Source of the DNA: Streptomyces alfalfae
Lineage (GTDB): Bacteria > Actinomycetota > Actinomycetes > Streptomycetales > Streptomycetaceae
Length of the DNA: 64,000 nt
Direction: 5' to 3'
Assembly (NCBI RefSeq): GCF_004127445.1
Contig: NZ_QEXM01000020.1
Coordinates: forward strand, 124,001 to 188,000
Shown: positions 54,949-63,374 of the stretch, in pieces
How the letters are laid out: every line of letters begins with the position of its first letter
Numbering within the stretch: position 1 is the stretch's first letter
The notes under the pieces: generated by a model
What the model saw: only the letters and a program-made list of their open reading frames with translations
The model's database searches: none
What the model was told of the DNA's origin: nothing
Translations under genes and position numbers: made by a program

Positions 54949-55093
54949 GAGGGGGATCATCACATCCCGCGTCGGGTCCGGGCAACGCCTGCCGGCCGGC
55001 GGGCCGGGCGACGCCTCGCAGCTCGAAGGCGTGGCGCGCCATCCCTTGACGCCCGGGGCCGGGGCTGGATTACTGACCTCGACGGAAGATCGA

Positions 55094-55111
55094 CGACCGA
55101 ATGATCGGTCG
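55094..55111. promoter_or_regulatory. Palindromic operator before paaK
   Basis: CGACCGA (55094-55100) and TCGGTCG (55105-55111) are perfect 7-base arms around ATGA. Such ACCGA/TCGGT palindromes are typical of TetR-type repressors of aryl-CoA catabolism. The site lies 24-41 bases before the ligase ATG, where it would block transcription. Confidence 0.65.
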
Positions 55112-55134
55112 CCCGTTCGGGACGGGAGAACCAC

Positions 55135-56433
55135 ATGACGCGCAGGGCGCTTCAGCTGGACGCGGCGGAACGGCTCGGCCCCCGGGAGCTCCGGGCCCTG
55201 CAGCTGGAACGCCTCCAGGCCACCTTGCTGCACGCGTACGAGAACGTCCCGTTCTACCGGGCGGCGTTCGACAAGGCGGGGCTGCGCCCCGACGACTGCC
55301 GTTCGCCGGCCGACCTGGCGCGCTTCCCCTTCACGACCAAGGACGACCTGCGGGCCAACTACCCCTTCGGCATGTTCGCCGTCGAGCAGTCGGAGGTGCG
55401 GCGCCTGCACGCCTCCAGCGGGACGACGGGGCTGCCGACAGTCGTCGGGTACACCGAGCGGGATCTGTCCATGTGGGCGGACGTCGTGGCCCGCTCGATC
55501 CGCGCCGCGGGCGGCAGACCGGGCGACAAGGTGCATGTGGCGTACGGCTACGGCCTGTTCACCGGCGGTCTCGGCGCGCACTACGGAGCCGAGCGGCTCG
55601 GCTGTACGGTCATTCCCGCGTCCGGCGGCATGACCGCGCGCCAGGTGCGGCTGATCCAGGACTTCCGGCCCGAGATCATCATGGTGACGCCCTCGTACAT
55701 GCTCACCCTCCTGGAGGAGTTCGAGCGGCAGGGCGTCGATCCCCGGACGACCTCCCTGCGGGTCGGCGTCTTCGGCGCGGAACCGTGGACCGAGGAGATG
55801 CGGCGCGAGATCGAGGAGCGCTTCGCCATCGACGCCGTCGACATATACGGCCTCTCCGAGGTGATCGGCCCCGGCGTCGCGCAGGAGTGCGTGGAGACCA
55901 AGGACGGCCTGCACATCTGGGAGGACCACTTCTACCCCGAGGTCGTCGACCCGGTCACGGGCGAGGTGCTGCCGGACGGCGAGCGCGGCGAGCTGGTCTT
56001 CACCTCCCTCACCAAGGAGGCCATGCCCGTCATCCGCTACCGCACGCGTGACCTGACGCGGCTGCTCCCCGGCACGGCACGCGTCTTCCGGCGGATGGAG
56101 AAGGTGACGGGGCGCTGCGACGACATGGTGATCCTGCGGGGGGTCAACCTCTTCCCCACGCAGATCGAGGAGATCGTGCTGCGCACGGCGGGCGTGGCCC
56201 CGCACTTCCAGCTCCGGCTGACCCGCGAGGGCCGCATGGACGCCCTGACCGTGCGCGCCGAGGCCCGCGCCGACACGACCCCCGAGCGGCGCGCGGCGGC
56301 GGCCCGCGAGATCGCCGCCGCGGTGAAGGACGGCATCGGCGTCTCGGTGGGCGTGGAGGTCGTCGACCCGGAGACGCTGGAACGGTCGGTGGGGAAGTTC
56401 AAGCGGATCGTCGATCTGCGCGGCGAGGGCTGA
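55135..56433 (+). CDS. paaK: Phenylacetate-CoA ligase
   Basis: A 432-residue PaaK-type ligase, shorter than standard acyl-CoA synthetases as expected. Motifs: ASSGTTGLPTVVGYT (phosphate loop), IYGLSEVIGPG, RYRTRDLTRL and a C-terminal Lys in SVGKFKRIVDL. It activates phenylacetate or a related aryl acid with CoA and ATP. No paaABCDE epoxidase genes are in the window, so it may serve another aryl acid or feed a biosynthetic route. A palindromic operator lies just upstream. Confidence 0.92.
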   Translation: MTRRALQLDAAERLGPRELRALQLERLQATLLHAYENVPFYRAAFDKAGLRPDDCRSPADLARFPFTTKDDLRANYPFGMFAVEQSEVRRLHASSGTTGLPTVVGYTERDLSMWADVVARSIRAAGGRPGDKVHVAYGYGLFTGGLGAHYGAERLGCTVIPASGGMTARQVRLIQDFRPEIIMVTPSYMLTLLEEFERQGVDPRTTSLRVGVFGAEPWTEEMRREIEERFAIDAVDIYGLSEVIGPGVAQECVETKDGLHIWEDHFYPEVVDPVTGEVLPDGERGELVFTSLTKEAMPVIRYRTRDLTRLLPGTARVFRRMEKVTGRCDDMVILRGVNLFPTQIEEIVLRTAGVAPHFQLRLTREGRMDALTVRAEARADTTPERRAAAAREIAAAVKDGIGVSVGVEVVDPETLERSVGKFKRIVDLRGEG

Positions 56434-56472
56434 CGGCCGGACCATGGCGCCGGCCTCCCGGGAGATGTGGAC

Positions 56473-56489
56473 CGGGGCCGCCGGCCCCG
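56473..56489. terminator. Short GC hairpin between convergent genes
   Basis: CGGGGCC (56473-56479) and GGCCCCG (56483-56489) form a perfect 7-base stem with a GCC loop. It lies between the paaK stop and the tryptophanase stop and may end both transcripts, as Streptomyces terminators often lack a T-run. Confidence 0.65.
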
Positions 56490-56513
56490 CGGTGGCGCGG
56501 GGCCGAGCGGAGA

Positions 56514-57887
56514 TCAGCCGTCGGACCGCACGGGCTCCAGCTTGATGCTGAAGTGGCGGAGGATCGGCGACTGGCCCACGATGCGGTAGCCCCGCACCGA
56601 CTCGGGGTTCTTGGCTATGTCCGCCAGGGTGGCGGCGACGTGGTCGTAGTGGCTCCGGGTGTAGACCCGTCGGGGAAGCGCCAGCCGCACCAGCTCGAAA
56701 GGCGCGGTCTTGATGGAGTTGCCGTGCTCGTCCTCTTCCCCGAGGTACAGGCTGCCCAGCTCCGCCGAGCGGATGCCGCCGCGGCGGTAGAGCTCACAGA
56801 CGAGCGCGGTGCCCGGGTACTGGTGCGGGGGGATGTGGGGCAGCAGCCGCCCGGCGTTGACGTAGAGGGCGTGCAGACCCGAGGGCTCCAGGATGTCCAC
56901 CCCGGCCTCGCGGATGCGCGCCGCGAGGTAGGCGGCTATGTCGGCGCGTTCGGCGAGGTAGGCCGGTTCGGTGACTTCCAGGAGGCCGCGGGCCATCATC
57001 TCGAGGTCGCGGCCCGCCAGCCCGCCGTAGGTGGTGAAGCCCTCGGTGGCGATGAGCAGGCCTGCGCACTTCTCGGCGAGCTCGGGGTCCTTCAGACCGA
57101 TGAAGCCGCCGATGTGGACGATGCCGTCCTTCTTCGCGCTCATGACGCAGCCGTCCGCGAGGCGGAAGGCCTCCTCGGCGACCTGGCGGGGCGTGCGGCC
57201 GGCGTAGCCAGGCTCGCGCTGGGTCACCAGCCAGGCGTTCTCCGCGAAGCGCGCGGCATCCAGGATCAGGGGCACGTTGTGCCGTCGGCACAGTTCGGCG
57301 GTCTGCCGCAGGTTCTCCATGCTGACCGGCTGACCGCCGCCACCGTTGTTGGTGATGGTCATCAGCACGGCCGCCACGGGCGCCTGGTGCGCGTTCTCCA
57401 GCGCCTGCTCCAGGGCGATCAGGTCGATGTTGCCCTTGAACGGGTAGTCGCTGTCGAGGTCCTTCGCCTCGGCGCAGGGCAGGTCGTAGGCCTGGCAGCC
57501 GGTCAGTTCGACGTTGGCGCGGGTGGTGTCGAAGTGGGTGTTGGACAGCACGCTCGTGCCCGGTTCGAGCAGCGCGGAGAACAGGATGCGCTCGGCGGCG
57601 CGGCCCTGGTGTGCCGGCAGGATGTGGGGGTAACCGGTGAGTTCGGAGACGACCTCGTGCCACCGGTAGTAGCTGCGGCTGCCGGCGTAGGACTCGTCGC
57701 CGTGCATGCCCGCGGCGAGCTGGTCCGCGGAGATCGCACCGGTCCCCGAGTCGCTCAGCAGGTCGATGGTGACCTCGTCGGCACGCAGATCGAAGGGGTT
57801 GTAGGCGACCCGCTCCAGCGCGGCCTCGCGCTCCGCCCGGGTGGTGAACGCGATCGGCTCTACAACTTTGATGCGGTACGGCTCCAC
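56514..57887 (-). CDS. tnaA: Tryptophanase
   Basis: A 457-residue PLP beta-eliminating lyase. The PLP Lys is in MSAKKDGI and the cofactor loop in NNGGGGQPVSM. Tryptophanase and tyrosine phenol-lyase are close relatives. Here the segment GGIRSAELGSLYLG has Leu where tyrosine phenol-lyase has its substrate-selecting Arg, which favours tryptophanase. It would release indole from tryptophan or a prenylated indole from prenyltryptophan. GTG start at 57887 lies 28 bases inside the prenyltransferase gene, so the two are translationally coupled. Confidence 0.92.
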   Translation of the reverse strand: MEPYRIKVVEPIAFTTRAEREAALERVAYNPFDLRADEVTIDLLSDSGTGAISADQLAAGMHGDESYAGSRSYYRWHEVVSELTGYPHILPAHQGRAAERILFSALLEPGTSVLSNTHFDTTRANVELTGCQAYDLPCAEAKDLDSDYPFKGNIDLIALEQALENAHQAPVAAVLMTITNNGGGGQPVSMENLRQTAELCRRHNVPLILDAARFAENAWLVTQREPGYAGRTPRQVAEEAFRLADGCVMSAKKDGIVHIGGFIGLKDPELAEKCAGLLIATEGFTTYGGLAGRDLEMMARGLLEVTEPAYLAERADIAAYLAARIREAGVDILEPSGLHALYVNAGRLLPHIPPHQYPGTALVCELYRRGGIRSAELGSLYLGEEDEHGNSIKTAPFELVRLALPRRVYTRSHYDHVAATLADIAKNPESVRGYRIVGQSPILRHFSIKLEPVRSDG

Positions 57888-59116
57888 GTGACTTCCTTCT
57901 GTGCGGTGTGCGGACTGGCGTGATCGGCGGCTTCGCGCCCGGGGTTCGAAGTGTTCTTGGTCCGTTGCGCGGGCAGCAGGCCGGCTTGCGCGTCCTGCTC
58001 CTGGGGCGGCCGGGTCAGGTAGGCCTCGGAGGACAGATAGGCGGTGATGCGGGGCTGCCGGTTCCGCTCGTACACGAGGGCGAGGTAGGCGATGAGCCCG
58101 ACGCCGTCGCTGAGCCGTCGCCGCGTGAGCGCGCCCAGGCTCCGGCTCAGGGCCGTGGGGTCCATGCCGAACCGGGTCAGCAGGGCGGTCGCCCGGGCGA
58201 GGGCCTCCTCGTCGTCGCGCACGTAGTCACGGACGGGGATGTGGAGCGTGAAGCCGCTGGGCTCGCTGTCGCCCTCGGTGAAGGAATGGCAGGTGAGCGC
58301 GGACCGCCGCAGGAGCCTCCGCGTGCCGTCTGCCTCCCGCCCGGACGGCGCGAGGGAGCCGGCGGCCGTGTGGAAGAAGGAGCGGATGTCCGCCGCCGAT
58401 GCCCCGGAGGAGTGGCTGAGCGCGCAGGCGTCGTCGGCCGACATGCCCGCGTGCTTCACGTAGACCTTGACGCGAGGTGACTTCCAGTCGCCCAGGTCCA
58501 GTGCGAGGAACGGATAGCCCGCCGCGGGCGGAAGCTGCGCGAAGGCCTTGTCGTAGCCGAGCCGACGCAAGGCTTCTCGCACGGTGCGTGCGGCGTGCTC
58601 GGGCCCGGCGGCGGAGGGGTTCAGATAGACCTTGACGCCGGGGACTCCTCCCGCGCGCAGGTCGAGCGCGTACCACAGGGAGAGCGGTCCCTCGGCCGCA
58701 GCGGGGAGGAACAGGTCCTCCAGGGCGTCGAGTTGCTCGGTGGAGAAGTCCCATCGGGCGGCCATCGCGCGGATGGCCTCAAGTCCGGCGCGCCCGCTGT
58801 CGCCCATGTCGCCGTGGGCCCATCCGGGCTCCACGAGCACCCGCAGGGCCGGGGCGGCGTTTGCCGTGGAGGCGAGGGAGAACTCGACGGGGGTGTGGTC
58901 GTCGGAGAGGAAGCTGGGCGACGCCGGGGGCAAGGACAGCGGCCGCCGGGCGGAGCCCGCGAGGGAGTCGAGCAGGACCTGCCCGTACAGCGCGGTGTCC
59001 GCCTCGCTCAGGCCCACCGTGGCGCCGAGCCGCCGCAGTTGGCCGAGCACGTGCTCGCCGAGTGTCGTCTCACCGGGTTCGGCCGCCGGTGTCGCGGCCT
59101 CGGGCAGGGAGCTCAT
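57860..59116 (-). CDS. Dimethylallyltryptophan synthase-like aromatic prenyltransferase
   Basis: A 418-residue ABBA-fold prenyltransferase. Diagnostic segments are VEFSLAST, GVKVYLNPSAAG, RVKVYVKHAG and PRITAYLSSEAY, which supply Lys/Arg/Tyr ligands for the dimethylallyl diphosphate. Streptomyces homologues (for example IptA) attach a dimethylallyl group to the benzene ring of tryptophan. The overlapping tryptophanase would then give prenylindole, as reported for the IptA/IptB pair. The regiochemistry (C4-C7) cannot be read here. ATG at 59116 follows GAGGA and overlaps the stop of a small upstream frame. Confidence 0.92.
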   Translation of the reverse strand: MSSLPEAATPAAEPGETTLGEHVLGQLRRLGATVGLSEADTALYGQVLLDSLAGSARRPLSLPPASPSFLSDDHTPVEFSLASTANAAPALRVLVEPGWAHGDMGDSGRAGLEAIRAMAARWDFSTEQLDALEDLFLPAAAEGPLSLWYALDLRAGGVPGVKVYLNPSAAGPEHAARTVREALRRLGYDKAFAQLPPAAGYPFLALDLGDWKSPRVKVYVKHAGMSADDACALSHSSGASAADIRSFFHTAAGSLAPSGREADGTRRLLRRSALTCHSFTEGDSEPSGFTLHIPVRDYVRDDEEALARATALLTRFGMDPTALSRSLGALTRRRLSDGVGLIAYLALVYERNRQPRITAYLSSEAYLTRPPQEQDAQAGLLPAQRTKNTSNPGREAADHASPHTAQKEVTWSRTASKL

Positions 59117-59349
59117 CGCGTTCCTCGCACGTCGTGGCGCGGGAAGCGTGCGCACGGTGGTGCGCAGGTACGGCGGCGTGCTCCGCCGACGAGGGAGGAG
59201 ACACGGGCCGATCCGCCGTGAGCGGCGGTTATTCGGCCCTGCGCCTTGTCGGGGTCGCCGCACCCGCACGGGTTCTTCCTGCTGGACGTGGTGCGCCGCT
59301 GGCCCGGTCGGTTGCCTGCAGAACGGGGCGCGGAGGTTGCGAGATCCAC
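59113..59349 (-). CDS. Possible 78-residue upstream ORF coupled to the prenyltransferase
   Basis: A GTG at 59349 is preceded by AAGGAGAG at good spacing. The frame runs 78 codons and stops in an ATGA overlap with the prenyltransferase start. The product is Arg/Gly/Pro-rich and has a CGCGDPD motif plus a C-x-x-x-C near its end. G/C at third positions is about three quarters, below nearby genes, so coding is doubtful. It could be a leader peptide that couples translation, or non-coding leader RNA. I know of no family. Confidence 0.35.
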   Translation of the reverse strand: MDLATSAPRSAGNRPGQRRTTSSRKNPCGCGDPDKAQGRITAAHGGSARVSSLVGGARRRTCAPPCARFPRHDVRGTR

Positions 59350-59467
59350 TGTCTCTCCTTCATCTCGTGTCACTCCAGACACTCCGCGCTGTCCTACCCC
59401 ATAAATGATCTTTCCATGCAGGCTACAACAACTGCCTGTGTCGCCTGCGTCACAGGGGGTGCGCCGG

Positions 59468-60817
59468 TCACTGACCGGTCAGCCACCGCATGAAGCTGCT
59501 CCAGCGGCCCGGCTTGCCGGCGCCGGGGGCCTGCGGCGCCACGGGCGCGGGGGCGACGGGCGGGTGCGCCTGGTCGCGATGGCGCTCCGACGGCTCAGGG
59601 GCGGGCGCGGGGCGCGGGGTGACCGCGCCGAAGCGGACGGGCAGGCTGGCCAGGGCCCGGTTGAAGGGGCCGGGCCGCCAGGCGAGGCTGTTGGCGGGGA
59701 CGGCGAGTTCCACGTCCGGCAGCGCGTTGAACAGAGCTTCGAGGCCGGTCAGGGCGATGAGCCTGGCCGGTTCCTTGGACGGGCAGGCGTGCGGTCCCGC
59801 GCTCCAGGCGAGGTGGCCGCGCGTGTCGGCCCCCTGGTCCGCGAGCGCCGTGTTGGCCGCGCCGAAGGACACCAGGAGCAGTTCACCGGCGCGGACCTTG
59901 TCGCCGGCCACGTCCGTGTCGGCGACCGGGTAGTGCGGCGCGTAGTTGGCCATGGGCGCGTTGCGCCACAGGGTGTCGTCGAGGGCCTTGTCGAACTGCC
60001 CGTTGCGCGCGTACTCCTCGACGGTCAGCATCGTGTAGAAGGCGTTGCCGATGAGGTTGCCCTCCGGCTCGCCGCCCGCGCCGAGGAGCAGCACCAGCGT
60101 GTGCGCCAGTTCCTCGTCGGTCAGCTGGGCCGGGTGCTGCATCAGGTAGGACGTGATGTCCTCCCCGGGGTGGGCGCGCTTGAGCGCCACCAGCTCGCCG
60201 ACCGCCTCCAGCAGGACCTGGCTGGCCTGCTCGGCGTTGACGCCGTCGAACATGCCGGAGATGCCGAACAGGACGCGGTCGCCGATCTCCGCCGGGCAGC
60301 CGAAGAGTTCGTTGAAGACGTACAGGGGGAGCTGCTGGGCGTAGTCCCTGAGCAGGTCGGCGCTGCCGCGGGCGCTGAACTGGTTGATGAGGAACTGGGC
60401 GGCCTGGTTGACGATGCGGCTCAGCCGGCTGTTGCTGACGCGGGCCAGGCTCTCGGTGATGGCCTGCCGCAGCCGCACGTGCTCGGCGCCGTCGGTGAAC
60501 ATGCAGTTCGGCCGGTAGGACAGCAGCGGCAGGACCGGGCTGTCGGCGCGGATGAGGCCCTCGTTCAGCGCACGCCAGCGGCGTGAGTCCTTGCGGAAGG
60601 TCGTCGGGTCCTGCAACAGCTCCAGGGCCGCGCTGTAGTCGGTCACCAGGGTCGCCTCCACGCCGGGCGCGATCGTGACCGGCGCCGTGGGGCCGAGCTG
60701 GTGCATGTAGCGGTAGTACGCGTGCGGGTTGGCCGCGAACTCCGGGGTGTCGAGGGGTATGCGCTGCCCGCTGCCGTGTGCGGGGCAGCCGGGCGGAGGT
60801 ACGGGAGGGGTTGTCAT
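59468..60817 (-). CDS. Conservon cytochrome P450 (CYP157-like)
   Basis: A 449-residue P450, last gene of a conservon. The heme Cys is in WSAGPHACPS. Helix I reads GAGGEPEGN, with no Thr. The ExxR position reads D-T-L-W, so the normally invariant Glu-Arg pair is missing. Both features are known for conservon P450s of the CYP157 family. A Pro-rich tail of about 55 residues follows. Its ATG overlaps the GTPase stop. It may be catalytic or act as a redox-linked regulator. Confidence 0.9.
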   Translation of the reverse strand: MTTPPVPPPGCPAHGSGQRIPLDTPEFAANPHAYYRYMHQLGPTAPVTIAPGVEATLVTDYSAALELLQDPTTFRKDSRRWRALNEGLIRADSPVLPLLSYRPNCMFTDGAEHVRLRQAITESLARVSNSRLSRIVNQAAQFLINQFSARGSADLLRDYAQQLPLYVFNELFGCPAEIGDRVLFGISGMFDGVNAEQASQVLLEAVGELVALKRAHPGEDITSYLMQHPAQLTDEELAHTLVLLLGAGGEPEGNLIGNAFYTMLTVEEYARNGQFDKALDDTLWRNAPMANYAPHYPVADTDVAGDKVRAGELLLVSFGAANTALADQGADTRGHLAWSAGPHACPSKEPARLIALTGLEALFNALPDVELAVPANSLAWRPGPFNRALASLPVRFGAVTPRPAPAPEPSERHRDQAHPPVAPAPVAPQAPGAGKPGRWSSFMRWLTGQ

Positions 60818-61419
60818 GCGTGCTCCAGGGCGGCGCGCTTCTGCAGATAGCGGACCATGGTGATCAGGGCGTTGACGGACGACGCTTTGTCGCGCGCGTC
60901 GATGGTGACGACCGGGGTGTCGGGCAGCAGGTCGAGCGCCTCCCGGACAGCCTCCGGGGTGTGCACCGTGCCGCCGTCGAACTGGTTGATGGCCACGGCG
61001 AAGTCGAGTCCGTAGCTCTCGACCAGGTCCATGACCTCGAAACTGTCGGCCAGCCGCTCGGGGTCCACCAGGACCAGCGCGCCCAGCGCCCCGCGGGCCA
61101 TGTCGTCCCACAGGTTGACGAACCGCTGCTGGCCCGGTGATCCGAAGAGGTACAGCACGATGCGCTCGCTGAGGGTCAGGCGACCGAAGTCCAGGGCCAC
61201 GGTGGTCGTGGTCTTCCCCTGTACTCCCTTGAGGTCGTCGACGTTCTCCGAGAGGCTCGTCATCTGCTCCTCGGTGGACAGCGGGGCGATCTCGGAGAGC
61301 GAGCCGATCAGCGTGGTCTTGCCGACGGCGAAGTGCCCGACGACCAGGATCTTCACCGCCGTCTGCTGTGCGCCGCTGCGCACGTAGGCGTCCTCAGACA
61401 GAGAGAGCCTTGAGGCCAT
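60814..61419 (-). CDS. Conservon small GTPase (CvnD type)
   Basis: A 201-residue Ras-like ATP/GTP-binding protein. Walker A is GHFAVGKTT, the G3 region is YLFGSPGQQRF, and the G4 region is NQFD. AGGAGGTG lies before the ATG. Conservon GTPases work with the roadblock protein and the sensor-kinase-like protein at the membrane in a G-protein-like switch. The start overlaps the DUF742 gene end by 26 bases. Confidence 0.93.
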   Translation of the reverse strand: MASRLSLSEDAYVRSGAQQTAVKILVVGHFAVGKTTLIGSLSEIAPLSTEEQMTSLSENVDDLKGVQGKTTTTVALDFGRLTLSERIVLYLFGSPGQQRFVNLWDDMARGALGALVLVDPERLADSFEVMDLVESYGLDFAVAINQFDGGTVHTPEAVREALDLLPDTPVVTIDARDKASSVNALITMVRYLQKRAALEHA

Positions 61420-61783
61420 CGAGCACCTCCTGAAGCAAGGTCTTGTTGGCGAGACGAGCCGAGGGCACCGGCGCACGGGTGACCAGATAGCCCCCCTCGG
61501 CGAGGGAACTGAGCAGCACCTTGACGACGCCCAGAGGCTGCTGGGTGTGGGCGGCGATCTCGGCGACCGAGAGATAGCCGCTGGAGCACATCTCCAGGAT
61601 CTGCTGCTCCTCGGGCGAGAGCCGTTGGGGGCGCTGCTGCTCGTCGGTGGACGTCGTGACGAGGGTGATGAGGGCGAACGTGCCCTCATCGGGCAGGTCG
61701 CGCCCACGGGTGATGACGTAGGGACGGACTAACGCGCCGGCCTCTGACACGGGTTCCAGATCGGTACGGTCCGGGTCCGTCAT
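61394..61783 (-). CDS. Conservon DUF742 protein (CvnC type), with a TTA codon
   Basis: A 129-residue protein with the DUF742 start LVRPYVITRGR and the winged-helix-like segment LSVAEIAAHTQQPLGVVKVLLSSLAEGGYL. It is a conserved conservon component, possibly DNA- or partner-binding. Codon 18 is TTA (61732-61730 on this strand), the only in-frame TTA I found in the window. This makes its translation, and perhaps the genes coupled after it, dependent on the bldA tRNA. Confidence 0.92.
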   Translation of the reverse strand: MTDPDRTDLEPVSEAGALVRPYVITRGRDLPDEGTFALITLVTTSTDEQQRPQRLSPEEQQILEMCSSGYLSVAEIAAHTQQPLGVVKVLLSSLAEGGYLVTRAPVPSARLANKTLLQEVLDGLKALSV

Positions 61784-62178
61784 GAGGTGACCGTGTCGGT
61801 GCGGCGGGCGCTCGACATGGCCTTGCCCAGTCGGCTGACCAGCTGCTGCATCCGATACGTGATGTCGCCCATGTCGACCTCGGCGGACGCCGCCACGGCG
61901 AGGTAGGAGCCGCCTCCCGCGGCGTTCAGGAACACCCAGCCGCCGTCGAACTCGATGAGCGTCTGGCGCCAGGACGTGCCGTCGTCGCCACAGAAGAACC
62001 CGACGGACCGGCTGAGCGACTGCAGTCCGCTCACGGCGGCGGCCACCTTGTCGGCGTCGTCCCGGCCGATCTCCGCCGTGCGGGACATCTGCAGGCCGTC
62101 GGCGGAGATCAGGACCGCGTGGAGGGCATGGGGGATCGCCAGCGCGTCCTCAAGCATCCAGGACAGGTCGTCGCTCAC
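61780..62178 (-). CDS. Conservon roadblock/LC7 protein (CvnB type)
   Basis: A 132-residue roadblock/LC7 domain protein starting at GTG in a GTGA overlap with the kinase-like gene. The pattern LSWMLEDALAIPHALHAVLISADGLQM and GSYLAVAASAEVDMG is diagnostic. Such proteins regulate the partner GTPase, like MglB-type proteins. Confidence 0.93.
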   Translation of the reverse strand: MSDDLSWMLEDALAIPHALHAVLISADGLQMSRTAEIGRDDADKVAAAVSGLQSLSRSVGFFCGDDGTSWRQTLIEFDGGWVFLNAAGGGSYLAVAASAEVDMGDITYRMQQLVSRLGKAMSSARRTDTVTS

Positions 62179-63374
62179 GGGGCATCGAATCCTTCGTGTG
62201 AATCGGCAGGAGTGTCGCGTTCGGCGGCCGGTACCCCCGCACTTCGGCCGCTGAGAGTGCCGCGCTGAAACGCGTCCATGGCCGCCACCCGTGCCTCCGC
62301 CGACCGGGCCGGCGGCGCGGTGGCTTCGTCGGGCTGGCTGTCCGGCACGAGTGCCATGGCGCGGCGCTTGTTCTGTCGCCGGGGCAGCCCCTCCACGGTC
62401 GTGGAGGGGGCCGAACCGCTGCCCCGCGAACCCGGGTCGGTTCCTCGTATCGCGGTCGGCCTCACGGGTTCCGGCATGTCCGTCAGCAGCTCCTTCGGCA
62501 CCATCACCACCGCTCGGACGCCGCCGTAGGGAGAAGTGCTGTCGATGGTGACCGTGAATCCGAATCGCGCGCACAGCGCGCCGATCACCGCGAAACCGAA
62601 CGCGGGAGGATTGCCGAGTTCGGAGACGCTCACCGCGGACCCGCCGGCCAGCAGCGCCGTGGCGGCCGTCTTCTCCTCCTCGCTCATCCCGACGCCCGCA
62701 TCGTCGATCACGATGCAGATGCCCTTGGGGACCGTGCGCACTTCGACGTCCACCATGGAGGTCGGCGCCGAGTAGCTGGTGGCGTTGTCGAGCAGTTCGG
62801 CCACCGTCAGCGCGACCGGCTCGACGGCGCGGCTGGTCACCGCGATGTCCACCCGCGAGGCGATGTCGATGCGCTGGTAGTGCCGGATCCGGCCCTGGGC
62901 CCCGCGGATCACGTCGTAGATGGACGCCGCGTCCCGCTGCCGGCCGAGCCACCCGCCGCACAGCACGGCGATGGACTGGGCACGTCGGTTGAACTGCGAG
63001 TTCATGTGGTCGACGTCCAACAGGTCCCGCAGCACGGCCGAATCGCCGTACTTCTTCTGCAGCCCGGAGATGGCCCGCTGCTGCTCGGCCGCGAGACCCT
63101 GGAGGGTCTGCATCGCGGACTTCAGCACGGTGTTGGTCGCGTTCTCCGCCTCCTCCTTGGCCTGCCGGACCACCTCGTCATAGCCCCTGCGGAGCTCTTC
63201 GACGGTGGACTGGAGGACGGCGTGGCTGCCCTGCGCTTCGGTCAGGTCGTTCTCGACGCCCTGCTTCTGACGGCGCAACGACTTGATCGTTTTTCGCTGG
63301 CGAACGACAACCGTGGTGGCGACAGGGACGCCGGCAGCAAGCGCCCAGACTGTCGGATCCTGCAAAATTGTCAT
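62175..63374 (-). CDS. Conservon sensor-kinase-like protein (CvnA type)
   Basis: A 399-residue protein. A single N-terminal hydrophobic segment (VWALAAGVPVATTVVV) is followed by a coiled coil (about 28-110). A histidine-kinase-type ATPase domain follows with N box ELLDNATSYSAP and G1 DDAGVGM. The nitrate-sensor-type extracellular part of larger members is absent. The C-terminal 100 residues are low-complexity. It likely anchors the conservon at the membrane. It is first in the operon. Confidence 0.9.
   Translation of the reverse strand: MTILQDPTVWALAAGVPVATTVVVRQRKTIKSLRRQKQGVENDLTEAQGSHAVLQSTVEELRRGYDEVVRQAKEEAENATNTVLKSAMQTLQGLAAEQQRAISGLQKKYGDSAVLRDLLDVDHMNSQFNRRAQSIAVLCGGWLGRQRDAASIYDVIRGAQGRIRHYQRIDIASRVDIAVTSRAVEPVALTVAELLDNATSYSAPTSMVDVEVRTVPKGICIVIDDAGVGMSEEEKTAATALLAGGSAVSVSELGNPPAFGFAVIGALCARFGFTVTIDSTSPYGGVRAVVMVPKELLTDMPEPVRPTAIRGTDPGSRGSGSAPSTTVEGLPRRQNKRRAMALVPDSQPDEATAPPARSAEARVAAMDAFQRGTLSGRSAGVPAAERDTPADSHEGFDAP

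Noticed and set aside
56514..57887. Tyrosine phenol-lyase
   Set aside because: The substrate-selecting Arg position is Leu, and the partner gene is a tryptophan prenyltransferase.
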